Shown one piece after another: positions 37,187 through 45,008 of a stretch of 64,000 nucleotides of DNA. The notes under the pieces are model-generated. The model made no database searches. It was given only the letters and a program-made list of their open reading frames with translations, and was not told the DNA's origin. The position numbers were made by a program, and so were the translations under genes. The first letter of the stretch is position 1. Every line of letters begins with the position of its first letter. This DNA comes from JAQWRV01 sp045564915 (GTDB taxonomy: Bacteria > Pseudomonadota > Alphaproteobacteria > Rhodospirillales > Rhodospirillaceae): contig JBJLGL010000009.1 in assembly GCA_045564915.1 (NCBI GenBank), positions 1 through 64,000 of the forward strand, written 5' to 3'.

Positions 37187-37483
37187 CTAGGGGCCTTCAA
37201 AAATTGCGACATCATAAACGCCGGAACCTTCCCTCAGGGGCCTAATCTCTTTAGCGTAAGCTTCGGAATGATAGAAGGCTTTGGCCTTCTCAAGAGTCTC
37301 AAATTTTGAAATAACGACGCTGCGGCCACGAAGGTGTTCTCCTTCGAGTACTTCTGCAGCGGGGCCACGCACTACGTATTCACCTCCATGCTTTGCTGAC
37401 AGTTCAGCAGACTTGCCAATGTATTCTTTGAGGCCATCCGTCATCTCATCAATTCGTGCAATAGCAATAACGTAACCTGGCAT
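37187..37483 (-). CDS. DUF1330 family protein
   Basis: The 98-residue protein has the DUF1330 ferredoxin-like (dimeric alpha-beta barrel) pattern: GYVIAIARIDEMTDGLKEYI, GGEYVVRGPAAEVLEGEH, VVISKFETLEKAKAFYHSEA. The function of the family is unassigned; members are often in catabolic operons. ATG 37483 has GGGAGA just upstream, so the longer frame to 37546 is rejected. It is probably the first gene of the long operon. Confidence 0.9.
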   Translation of the reverse strand: MPGYVIAIARIDEMTDGLKEYIGKSAELSAKHGGEYVVRGPAAEVLEGEHLRGRSVVISKFETLEKAKAFYHSEAYAKEIRPLREGSGVYDVAIFEGP

Positions 37484-37879
37484 AGTAATCTCCCAACGGT
37501 TTTGCAGTGTGATTAGAAGCTTGAGACACCACCACATATGTACCAATATCTTAGATTATGTAATTCCTTTGCCTTATTGATTTTTTGACCAGCGTCTTCA
37601 ATTAATCAAAATTTCTGTGGCCTCAGTAGATAGCCATCTCAATAGCATAATTGCCTGGCCTTGCAAAAGTTACCGTCAAGAACAGAATCTTTGGGTCATC
37701 CGCCACGTACGCTGCTCCACAATTTAGACATCCATTGAGTGAATTGATTAATTTAGACCAGCAAACCGACCGCTGGGATTCCGCCCCTTCCTAAGGCAAC
37801 CAAAGGCAGCTGGTATGGCATCCTCCATCAGAAATTTTCAGAAGTCTTGAGACAAACTCTTGTTCCAGAGAGAAAAAGC
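37484..37879. other. Gene-free gap, 396 bases
   Basis: No ORF with a ribosome site or family match, no tRNA and no convincing hairpin are seen between the maleate-isomerase-like gene and the DUF1330 gene. This gap probably holds the promoter of the operon that runs from 37483 down to 26981, but I cannot place hexamers with confidence. Confidence 0.4.
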
Positions 37880-38656
37880 CTAGTAATTTGATGCCAGTTG
37901 GCCAAAGCCATGAAGTCGATCTTCAATGCCGAGGGCACGCAAACCTGCCCAATAAGTCACGACGTTTACTGTTAATACAGGTTTTCCAAGCCGTGCCTCC
38001 ATATCCTCGATCAGAAACGACATAGATGAGTTAGTGCCTACTTTGATAATACAGTCGACCCCCGCGACGTTCACTTCGTCGACTGCCTGATTCAGCACTT
38101 CGGCGGTAGCGGTGGCAATATGCAAAGGTGTAGGATGCTGAAGTCCCTTTATGGCAAGGACATTGTAATCAACTTCATGAAAAAATGCTTTACAGGCTTT
38201 ATCAGCAGGCGGCATCCAAGGAGTCAAAATGCCCAGATTCTTTGGCCTACCTAACGCCTCTAATGCGTGCAGAATTGCGTGGGCAGGTAACATTACCGGG
38301 ATACCATTACTCATCGCCTCCATCCGGAGCTTCATAGCATTAGCCCCTGCTGAACCCTTTGCTAGACTATCAACAGAATGACCATGGACAATGATGTCAG
38401 GTTCACAGGCAATAAGAACATCGATAGCGGCATCCATATCCACTGATGCACCGAGAAATTTTTTGTACTTCTCCATATCGTCTGCTGGGCGGTTGACTCG
38501 GCTCATACGCGAGACGTGATTAGTAACACCAGGGGGTTGCATGGCCGCCATTTCCGGCTCAACGATCGTGTTGGTTGCTGGGACAAGAACCCCTATCTTG
38601 GCTCGGTGCCCAAGAACATCCATAAGGTCTTGCTCTTGTGAAGCGGAATCAGACAT
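37880..38656 (-). CDS. Asp/Glu racemase-superfamily (maleate isomerase/arylmalonate decarboxylase-like) protein
   Basis: The 258-residue protein has the fold markers IGVLVPATNTIVEPEM (21-36), EPDIIVHGHSVDSLAKG (85-101), ALGRPKNLGILTPW (134-147) and GKPVLTVNVVTYWAGLRALG (224-243). In active maleate isomerases and AMDases, one Cys follows the third strand and another lies in an SCTN motif; here these places read HGHS (91-94) and VGTN (206-209), so both catalytic cysteines are missing. ATG 38656 has GGAG in AGAGGAGA. It is upstream of the TRAP operon on the same strand. It may use other residues, or bind rather than convert its ligand. Confidence 0.8.
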   Translation of the reverse strand: MSDSASQEQDLMDVLGHRAKIGVLVPATNTIVEPEMAAMQPPGVTNHVSRMSRVNRPADDMEKYKKFLGASVDMDAAIDVLIACEPDIIVHGHSVDSLAKGSAGANAMKLRMEAMSNGIPVMLPAHAILHALEALGRPKNLGILTPWMPPADKACKAFFHEVDYNVLAIKGLQHPTPLHIATATAEVLNQAVDEVNVAGVDCIIKVGTNSSMSFLIEDMEARLGKPVLTVNVVTYWAGLRALGIEDRLHGFGQLASNY

Positions 38657-39063
38657 AAAATATCTCCTCTCTTCACCGTGCAGATCAAATAGGTTTTGGC
38701 CTCTTAGTCCAGGATTTTTATAGCCTGACTTTCGGTGCATATCGAATGTGGGAAGTAATCTGTCCATTGGGCGAGTAAATCCGAATCTGCCCTGCAAAAC
38801 TGCTATCAGTTGAGAGTATGGCTATTTCTTCACAAAACTACATCGTGAATGGGCCAAATCCGAGCGCTGTGCACACCCAGTAAGGCTGGCTGCAGTCGCT
38901 AACAGACGTTCTTGTACTTTTTTCATTGGGACCTTCATCTGGCATTGCAGGAGGTCGGCGTGAGGTAGTAGAGACTTGCATATTATGAGGTAGTCCTAGT
39001 GGGCCTTGATCCTCAGTGCGCACTTTGTATGGTCGCATTGGAGAGTAATTTGAGTTTTGCCTT
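38657..39063. other. Gene-free divergent region, 407 bases
   Basis: The region between the maleate-isomerase-like gene (minus) and the small gene at 39064 (plus). It contains a weak minus-strand frame (39038-38838) with no ribosome site, not accepted as a gene. It should contain divergent promoters. No repeats are obvious. Confidence 0.35.
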
Positions 39064-39309
39064 ATGTCAGATATTTCGCAGCCAGACCCTAGAGAGATGC
39101 ACGCAGAGATAGCAGCTTTGATTAACGGCATCACTCAAGCGTTTAGTCTCGAAGCAAAAGCTGCCGTATTAGCTATTGAGAATGGCGAGATAATTTTGGC
39201 ATTTGAGATCGATGCTCAGGGTAAACGCTACGCTCTTGCCACCTATCAGGGGCAGTCTGCACGTCTTTATTCTGGCTCGATTAGACAGAAACCTGCCCAG
39301 GAGCATTAA
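39064..39309 (+). CDS. Small hypothetical protein
   Basis: The 81-residue protein is not recognised. It has an N-terminal helix (REMHAEIAALINGITQAFSLEA) and two likely strands (EIILAFEIDAQGKRYALATY). There is no signal peptide. No good ribosome site; the coding case rests on an uninterrupted frame and sensible composition. It lies 38 bases before the MarR gene on the same strand and may be co-transcribed. Confidence 0.45.
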   Translation: MSDISQPDPREMHAEIAALINGITQAFSLEAKAAVLAIENGEIILAFEIDAQGKRYALATYQGQSARLYSGSIRQKPAQEH

Positions 39310-39347
39310 GGCCATCGCCGTATATTGCGATTTTAGGTGCTTTCTTA

Positions 39348-39854
39348 ATGTACCAGGAGTATGTATATACATATTATATGGAAACATCCGATGCTTTAGT
39401 CTCTAAACTTGCTGCGCAAGCGCTGCAGGTTTGCCTGTGTTTTCATGCCCGGAAAAGTTCCAGGGCAATCTCTCAGCTTTTTGACCAGATCCTAGCTCCA
39501 ACAGGGCTAAAGGCCACTCAGATCAGCCTCCTTATGGTTGTCGCTGCCAAGGGACCCGTAAGAATTGGTGATCTTGCGAGTTCTCTAGTCAGCGATTCAA
39601 CCTCTGTCTCGCGAACAATCAGGCCCCTCGTAGCTAAGAACCTGCTCAGGGTCGGCCGGGACCCTAGTGACGGGAGAATCAGAATGATCCACCTAACCTC
39701 AGAGGGGCAACAGTTGTTAGAAACCGCATTGCCTCTTTGGCGAGATGCCCAAAGAAAAAGCGTCAATAAACTTGGTAATCCCTTAGTTCAGGCCTTGTTA
39801 CCCGCTTTGGAGGAAACATCTCTGCTTGGCGCCACTGACCCCCGACAAAAATAA
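39348..39854 (+). CDS. MarR-family transcriptional regulator
   Basis: The 168-residue protein has the winged-helix core: KATQISLLMVVAAKGPVRIG, LASSLVSDSTSVSRTIRPLV (recognition helix) and RVGRDPSDGRIRMIHLTSEG (wing with the conserved DxR). MarR proteins are dimeric repressors relieved by aromatic or other small ligands. ATG 39348 has AGGTG upstream; ATG 39378 is a later alternative. It is divergent from the maleate-isomerase-like gene and the TRAP operon, and a palindrome lies at its 5' end, so autoregulation and control of the catabolic genes are likely. Confidence 0.9.
   Translation: MYQEYVYTYYMETSDALVSKLAAQALQVCLCFHARKSSRAISQLFDQILAPTGLKATQISLLMVVAAKGPVRIGDLASSLVSDSTSVSRTIRPLVAKNLLRVGRDPSDGRIRMIHLTSEGQQLLETALPLWRDAQRKSVNKLGNPLVQALLPALEETSLLGATDPRQK
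39360..39373. promoter_or_regulatory. Candidate MarR operator, site 1
   Basis: TATGTATATACATA is a perfect 14-base palindrome at the 5' end of the MarR gene. It lies just after ATG 39348, or 5 bases before ATG 39378. Site 2 at 39886 repeats it with one change. The size and position suit a MarR dimer; the AT-rich composition means chance cannot be excluded. Confidence 0.4.
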
Positions 39855-39885
39855 AATGTAGAGCCGGTACAGTGGGTGTTTTTCA

Positions 39886-39899
39886 TATGTATATGCATA
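39886..39899. promoter_or_regulatory. Candidate MarR operator, site 2
   Basis: TATGTATATGCATA, 13 of 14 bases identical to site 1, lies 31 bases after the MarR stop and about 200 bases before the cNMP-binding gene. It may let the same regulator control the downstream gene. Confidence 0.35.
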
Positions 39900-40099
39900 T
39901 ATTTGTCAAGAGCTAAAATTAATAGTTTCAGCAGAAAGGTTTGTATTCCACTTTTTTGTAAATTCAATTGCCGGCATTTAAGGGCTTATTAAGGGCGGCC
40001 GTTACAAACTACGCACACATAAAATCAGGTCAGCCATCTTGTCTTAGTGGCTTTTTCTATGACAGGGCTTGGTTACAGACCCCGTTTGGAGGTGAAGCG

Positions 40100-42082
40100 G
40101 TGCAAACCGTTACAAAATCATTCAAAGCAGGTGAGTTAATTTTCACCGAAGGCGAAGAAAGCCGTTGGGCATATGAGATCTTAGAAGGCCAAGTGGAATT
40201 GTTGGGCGATGGTCCCGAAGGGCCAGTCATTCACGCTCAATTGTCCGAAGGTGATCTTTTTGGTGAAATGGGGATCCTTGACAAAAGTCCTCGCCATAAC
40301 TCTGCCAAAGCCAAGACCGCCGTTACGCTGAGCGCAATCCCAAGGGCAGAGTTCCTCCGCCGCGTAGAAGTTGAGCCAGATACGGCATTCAAGGTGATGT
40401 CGAAGTTAGCACAAACTCTTCGTAAGAATGATGACCCCTTAACACGCGGGAATGCAATTAAAGCTGCTGTAGAAGGTGCTCGCCTACCTGTTCCTGTTCC
40501 GCAATCAGATGAATTGGAGCCAGCAGTTCGTCGGGCAGGAATGGGTCGACCGTTGCCAACAAACCTAATCGGTGAACGTAAATCAACTCTGTTCGAGCGA
40601 GTAATTGATGCAGTCGTGCAGGATCCCACCCGGCTACAGGGCAAGCCTAAGAAAGCACCATCTCCGGATGATGTCCTGGTCCTTATTAGCAAAGTGAATG
40701 GCGATTACGAAGATATACAGCACCGCATTATTTATGAAGCACTCTCCGATATTCCAGGTGTAAGAATCCAAGCGGTTGATCGTGACCTCGCTAGGATAAT
40801 TCCAGGCTTGGCTGTGAGTAATCCCCATGGCCCTGAAGAAGAAGCCCTAAAGCGGTCAATCCGCGAAGGCCGACGCTGGCTTACCGAAACAAATGCTGAT
40901 TTGCTAGTTTGGACCTGTATCGACGAAACCGGTCGATCTTTACATATGAGATTTGTGGCTATGGCCTCAAGTCCTGGTGAACGTCCCGGACGCTTTAGGC
41001 CCCATCACTTCCTCACCGTGCCGGTAGATTTCTATAATGACTGGATACCATTGATTCGCTGCGTCACACTCTCTGCTTTTGATCCTCGTAGTGTTTCGCA
41101 GGGAAGAATTCTAAAATCAGCCTTGCCAGCAATCACTATAGCCGCCCGAAATATCGGCCTCGAACCTTCCATGGCTATGGAAAGCCATGAGCAAGCCAAC
41201 ATACTAAGTTGCTATGGAAATGCTGCAGCCATTACCGCGCTCTTCACTGGGGATAAAACTTGGTATCATACTGCTGTTGAGGCCTGGCGCGGCGCAGTTG
41301 AACGTACGCCTGATGAAGACCAGAGAGCCCTTGGTCATCTTCATCAACAGCTGGGTCTGACACTCCAACTTATTGCCGAACGTACTAACGACATCGAAAC
41401 GCTCAAGGACACTGCGAGCGCTTACCGCAAATCTTTGATTCATACATCACGGCGCCACCAGCCCTTTGAGTGGGGCATCATGAAATACAGACTGGGAGGC
41501 ATTCTGTATAAAATCGACATGGCAGAAGGGGACGATGACGCCCTTAGGGAAGCTATTCAAGCATGCCAGGCCGCTCGACAGGTGTTTGACAAGTACGCCC
41601 ATCCGATCCGGTGGTCTGAAATCATGAATACTTTGGCACAGATACTTCAAGTGTATGGCGATAATGTTCGCAGCGCGCCAGTGCTTCATCATGCTGTTAG
41701 ATGTTGTGTTTCTGCCCTTCAGGTCCGGACACCCGACACGGCTCCATTACAGTGGGCAGCAATACAAAACACCTTAGGTTCTGCACTATTTCTTCTGGCC
41801 AAACATACAGGCGAATGGGAATACATGCGCCAGTCATCTGAAGCTTTTCGTGCTGCACTAACAATATACGGTGAACATGGAGCTGGCCGCATGGCTAACG
41901 TGACCGAACGCAATTTGATAAGAGCCGAAAAAGAAATGAAGGATGCAAGCGAGAAGCAAATAGATGACCCCGTCTGGGCAAAAAGCTTCAACATTACAGA
42001 TGATGAAGAGTCGTTTGACTGGGATGCTTTTCTTGATGGTGAACCGCCGGAAGAGAGCGGTGGGGCAAGCCAAGTTGCTTGA
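40100..42082 (+). CDS. Cyclic-nucleotide-binding-domain protein with helical repeat C-terminus
   Basis: The 660-residue protein has residues 1-110 forming a cNMP-binding/Crp-like beta-roll: FKAGELIFTEGEESRWAYEI, GQVELLGDG, GDLFGEMGILDKSPRHNSAK. Residues about 195-320 form an alpha/beta region (PDDVLVLISKVNGDYEDIQH). The last 270 residues are TPR-like helical repeats with a recurring nLGxxLxxLA pattern. No DNA-binding, kinase or cyclase domain is seen. GTG 40100 has GGAGG 7 bases upstream; the longer frame from 39968 lacks a site. A cytoplasmic sensor/scaffold role is inferred only. Confidence 0.75.
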   Translation: MQTVTKSFKAGELIFTEGEESRWAYEILEGQVELLGDGPEGPVIHAQLSEGDLFGEMGILDKSPRHNSAKAKTAVTLSAIPRAEFLRRVEVEPDTAFKVMSKLAQTLRKNDDPLTRGNAIKAAVEGARLPVPVPQSDELEPAVRRAGMGRPLPTNLIGERKSTLFERVIDAVVQDPTRLQGKPKKAPSPDDVLVLISKVNGDYEDIQHRIIYEALSDIPGVRIQAVDRDLARIIPGLAVSNPHGPEEEALKRSIREGRRWLTETNADLLVWTCIDETGRSLHMRFVAMASSPGERPGRFRPHHFLTVPVDFYNDWIPLIRCVTLSAFDPRSVSQGRILKSALPAITIAARNIGLEPSMAMESHEQANILSCYGNAAAITALFTGDKTWYHTAVEAWRGAVERTPDEDQRALGHLHQQLGLTLQLIAERTNDIETLKDTASAYRKSLIHTSRRHQPFEWGIMKYRLGGILYKIDMAEGDDDALREAIQACQAARQVFDKYAHPIRWSEIMNTLAQILQVYGDNVRSAPVLHHAVRCCVSALQVRTPDTAPLQWAAIQNTLGSALFLLAKHTGEWEYMRQSSEAFRAALTIYGEHGAGRMANVTERNLIRAEKEMKDASEKQIDDPVWAKSFNITDDEESFDWDAFLDGEPPEESGGASQVA

Positions 42083-42146
42083 TCATTTATGTTATTGCCC
42101 ACCCTAAACTATTGACCAGTTAGATAGGGGCCCGCATCCTAGTTGC

Positions 42147-42782
42147 ATGACTGATCTCATTCCCGCTGTTGTACTTGCTGGAGGCAAGGGTAGTCGTCTT
42201 GGTGACGGAGAAAAAGCACTTACCCCTATCCTTGGAAAAAATCTAATAGATCACGTCCGGAAGCGTCTTGAAGATCAAGTATCTGCAATGGCTTTGTCTA
42301 TTCGAACACTGTCGCCTTGGGCACTAGAACTTGGATTGCCGATTCTTGAAGATTTACCTAATCCCAACCGCGGACCACTTGGAGGTGTGGCAGCAGCGCT
42401 GGTTTGGGCTGCCTCACAGACGCCACAACCTAAATGGGTTTTAACCGTCCCAGTTGATACACCATTCTTGCCAGCCGATCTTTGTAAGAAACTCACGACT
42501 GCAGATCAGAAAACTGACGTAGCTGTGGCGGCATCCGGTAACCGGGTTCACCATACTGTCGCCGCATGGCGGCCGACGTTAGCAGAAAAACTACTGGATG
42601 CCATATGCAGCGATGCACTCTCTGTTCGACGGTTCCAAGAAAAAATTCAGACTGTTGAAATACCATGGACCGTAATCGATATGGATCCTTTTATGAATAT
42701 CAATACACCCAAGGATTTAGAGATAGCAGAACATAATTACCCCAAGTATGGAGACAAGCATCAACCCGGGCTCAAGGCCTAA
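42147..42782 (+). CDS. mobA: Molybdenum cofactor guanylyltransferase (MobA)
   Basis: The 211-residue protein has the nucleotidyltransferase start VVLAGGKGSRLGDGEKALTP, RGPLGGVAAAL, the VPVDTPFLP metal/GTP site and a final FMNINTPKDLEIAE. It attaches GMP to Mo-molybdopterin to make the MGD cofactor used by DMSO-reductase-family enzymes. The molybdenum hydroxylase at 59.4 kb would instead use the cytosine form, made by a MocA-type relative. Followed 5 bases later by glpK. Confidence 0.9.
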   Translation: MTDLIPAVVLAGGKGSRLGDGEKALTPILGKNLIDHVRKRLEDQVSAMALSIRTLSPWALELGLPILEDLPNPNRGPLGGVAAALVWAASQTPQPKWVLTVPVDTPFLPADLCKKLTTADQKTDVAVAASGNRVHHTVAAWRPTLAEKLLDAICSDALSVRRFQEKIQTVEIPWTVIDMDPFMNINTPKDLEIAEHNYPKYGDKHQPGLKA

Positions 42783-42787
42783 TTATT

Positions 42788-44284
42788 ATGACAGCAGAGA
42801 GATTATCTGACCCGGTAATAATTTCCATCGACCAAGGGACAACATCAACCCGCAGCGTTGCTTTCCAGTTAGATGGCAACACGGTCGCAACTGACAATAA
42901 CTTTTTAAGGCAGGTATATCCAAACCACGGCTGGGTTGAACAAAGCCCAGAAGATATTTGGAACTCAGTGTGTTCAACGCTTAAGTCTGTCATAACTAGA
43001 ATTGGTGGCCCCGAACGCGTCTCTGCAATCGGCATAACCAATCAACGTGAAACTACGGTGCTGTGGGACCGCAAGACAGGCGAGGCTGTTCACAACGCTA
43101 TTACGTGGCAAGATCGTCGCGGAGCCCAAATATGCCGAGATCTTGAGAAATCTAACTATGGAGAGGTAATCAGAGAACGTACTGGCTTGATTCCTGATTC
43201 ATACTTTTCTGCCACTAAGATTCAATGGATTCTTGAAAATGATAAAAATCTTCGTGATCGGGCTGAGCGAGGCGAACTCGCCTTTGGAACGGTCGATACT
43301 TTCTTGTTGTGGCGGCTAAGTAATGGAGCGGTTCACGCAACAGACGCAACTAACGCATCACGAACAATGATTTACGATATTAATCGGCAATGCTGGGATG
43401 AAGAATTGGCCGATATTTTTGGTATCCCTTTAAATATACTCCCCGATGTCTGTGATACAGCTCAGGCCTATGGAACCACTGACGCTGATTTTTTTGGCGC
43501 TAGGATTCCGATAACCGCTCTCGTAGGTGATCAACAAGGTGCCCTCGCTGGTCAGTTTTGTTTCCAGCCTGGCATGGCAAAATGCACATTTGGGACAGGG
43601 GCTTTCGTATTACTCAATACTGGGGCTACACCATCTGTATCGGAAAATAAATTACTCACAACTGTCGCAAGCCAACTTGATCAGAAAGTCACTTTTGCCT
43701 TGGAAGGCAGTGTCTTTAACGCAGGAACCGTTATTCAGTGGTTGCGGGATGAAGCTGGCTTTATTGATACTGCTGGGGACTCCGCTAAGCTAGCAGCATC
43801 TGCAGCAACATCCGAGGTAACATTCGTGCCTGCCTTTACTGGCCTTGGAGCACCTCATTGGAATCCGGATGCACGCGGCGCCATTTTGGGTCTTACCCGA
43901 AATTCATCACCAGCCGACATTGTACGTGCCGGTCTAGAAGCGGTTTGTTTTCAAACTCATGACCTGCTTAGCTGCATGGCAGCAGATACATGCCAGACTT
44001 TAGATATTTTGCGTGTGGATGGCGGTATGGCGGAAAACAATTGGATGCTTCAATTTCTAGCTGACATCACGGGTATTCCAGTTGAGCGGCCAACCTATCT
44101 CGAAACAACCTCCCAAGGCGCTGCAGTGCTCGCAGGCATTGGGGCGGGTCTATATGAGTCTTTGAGCTCCGCCGCTAATACCCGTCGTGTTGATAAGATT
44201 TTTGAGCCGCAACAGTCTGTTGATTGGCGAGACTCCAGTGTTGGTCGCTGGCATGACGCTGTGAAGAGAATCAATATTGCATAG
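42788..44284 (+). CDS. glpK: Glycerol kinase
   Basis: The 498-residue protein is standard length for GlpK. Visible motifs are IISIDQGTTSTRSVAF (phosphate 1), GITNQRETTVLWDRKTGEA, TWQDRRGAQICR, the VGDQQGALAGQ region, KCTFGTGAFVLLNTG (phosphate 2), GLGAPHWNPDARG and RVDGGMAENNWMLQFLAD (adenosine). It phosphorylates glycerol to sn-glycerol 3-phosphate using ATP. No glycerol facilitator or glpD is in the window. It is coupled closely with mobA, an unusual partner, probably only by position. Confidence 0.96.
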   Translation: MTAERLSDPVIISIDQGTTSTRSVAFQLDGNTVATDNNFLRQVYPNHGWVEQSPEDIWNSVCSTLKSVITRIGGPERVSAIGITNQRETTVLWDRKTGEAVHNAITWQDRRGAQICRDLEKSNYGEVIRERTGLIPDSYFSATKIQWILENDKNLRDRAERGELAFGTVDTFLLWRLSNGAVHATDATNASRTMIYDINRQCWDEELADIFGIPLNILPDVCDTAQAYGTTDADFFGARIPITALVGDQQGALAGQFCFQPGMAKCTFGTGAFVLLNTGATPSVSENKLLTTVASQLDQKVTFALEGSVFNAGTVIQWLRDEAGFIDTAGDSAKLAASAATSEVTFVPAFTGLGAPHWNPDARGAILGLTRNSSPADIVRAGLEAVCFQTHDLLSCMAADTCQTLDILRVDGGMAENNWMLQFLADITGIPVERPTYLETTSQGAAVLAGIGAGLYESLSSAANTRRVDKIFEPQQSVDWRDSSVGRWHDAVKRINIA

Positions 44285-44446
44285 ATGCTGGAGTCGGCCA
44301 TCTTTGGGTTTTGTTGCAGCGCAAAATATAGATGGATAGCCCACCATAATGCATTGAAATATATAGGTAATTATTTCACCGAATTGGCTCAGCGCTTAAT
44401 CTGAGATAGAGTATTTTTGAAGGCCCGGGTTCGATCAAAGGTATTA

Positions 44447-44980
44447 ATGGTTATGGAATCGTCTCCCCAGGCCGGGTCCAGCGGTCCAAGTGTGACCGCC
44501 AAGGTCAAGTGGTTTAATTCTGCCAAAGGCTTTGGTTTTGTTGCTCCGACTGATGGTGCTCCGGATGCTTTTCTCCACGTCTCTGTTGTACACAAGGCGG
44601 GATTGAGAACCTTGCGCCAAGGCGCCACAATCATATGTGACCTAAATGAAGGACCGAAAGGCCCTCAGGTTACTTCCATTGAGACCGTTGATAACACAAC
44701 CGTAGTTGATGATCTGCCGGAGGGAGACGAAAGTGTTCTTGAAGGCGAAATAAAATTTTTTGCGGCTGACAAGGGCTATGGCTTCGGCGTTCCATTAGAG
44801 GGTGGCAATGACATTTTCATTGGTATCGGAGCGCTACAACGTTCAAATCTTGATCGGCTAGAAGCCGGCCAACGTGTCCGCATGCATGTGCACGGTGGAC
44901 AGAAAGGGCCGATGGCTACTCAAGTTGAGATTATTGATGAACAAACCATAGAATCCGCTCCAGAAGAGCGGGAAGTATAA
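44447..44980 (+). CDS. Tandem cold-shock-domain protein
   Basis: The 177-residue protein has two cold-shock domains. The first is VTAKVKWFNSAKGFGFVAP followed by DAFLHVSVV; the second is LEGEIKFFAADKGYGFGVPL followed by NDIFIGIGAL. Each has an RNP1-like K-G-F/Y-G-F block and an RNP2-like strand; the second is more divergent (HV to IG). Two-domain CSPs are typical of Alphaproteobacteria and bind single-stranded RNA/DNA. ATG 44447 (AAAGG upstream) or ATG 44453 is likely; the frame from TTG 44417 is less so. Confidence 0.9.
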   Translation: MVMESSPQAGSSGPSVTAKVKWFNSAKGFGFVAPTDGAPDAFLHVSVVHKAGLRTLRQGATIICDLNEGPKGPQVTSIETVDNTTVVDDLPEGDESVLEGEIKFFAADKGYGFGVPLEGGNDIFIGIGALQRSNLDRLEAGQRVRMHVHGGQKGPMATQVEIIDEQTIESAPEEREV

Positions 44981-45008
44981 ATTGCCAGCAAGCACCATAC
45001 CATTAGTT

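Noticed and set aside
38838..39038. Minus-strand frame of 66 codons between the maleate-isomerase-like gene and the small gene at 39064
   Set aside because: No ribosome site, no recognisable family, composition rich in Pro/Ser/Thr; the opposite strand gives an equally plausible short peptide, so it is more likely promoter DNA.
42147..44284. Functional link of mobA and glpK as an operon
   Set aside because: They are 5 bases apart and probably co-transcribed, but molybdenum cofactor and glycerol metabolism have no direct link visible here, so no shared function is claimed.
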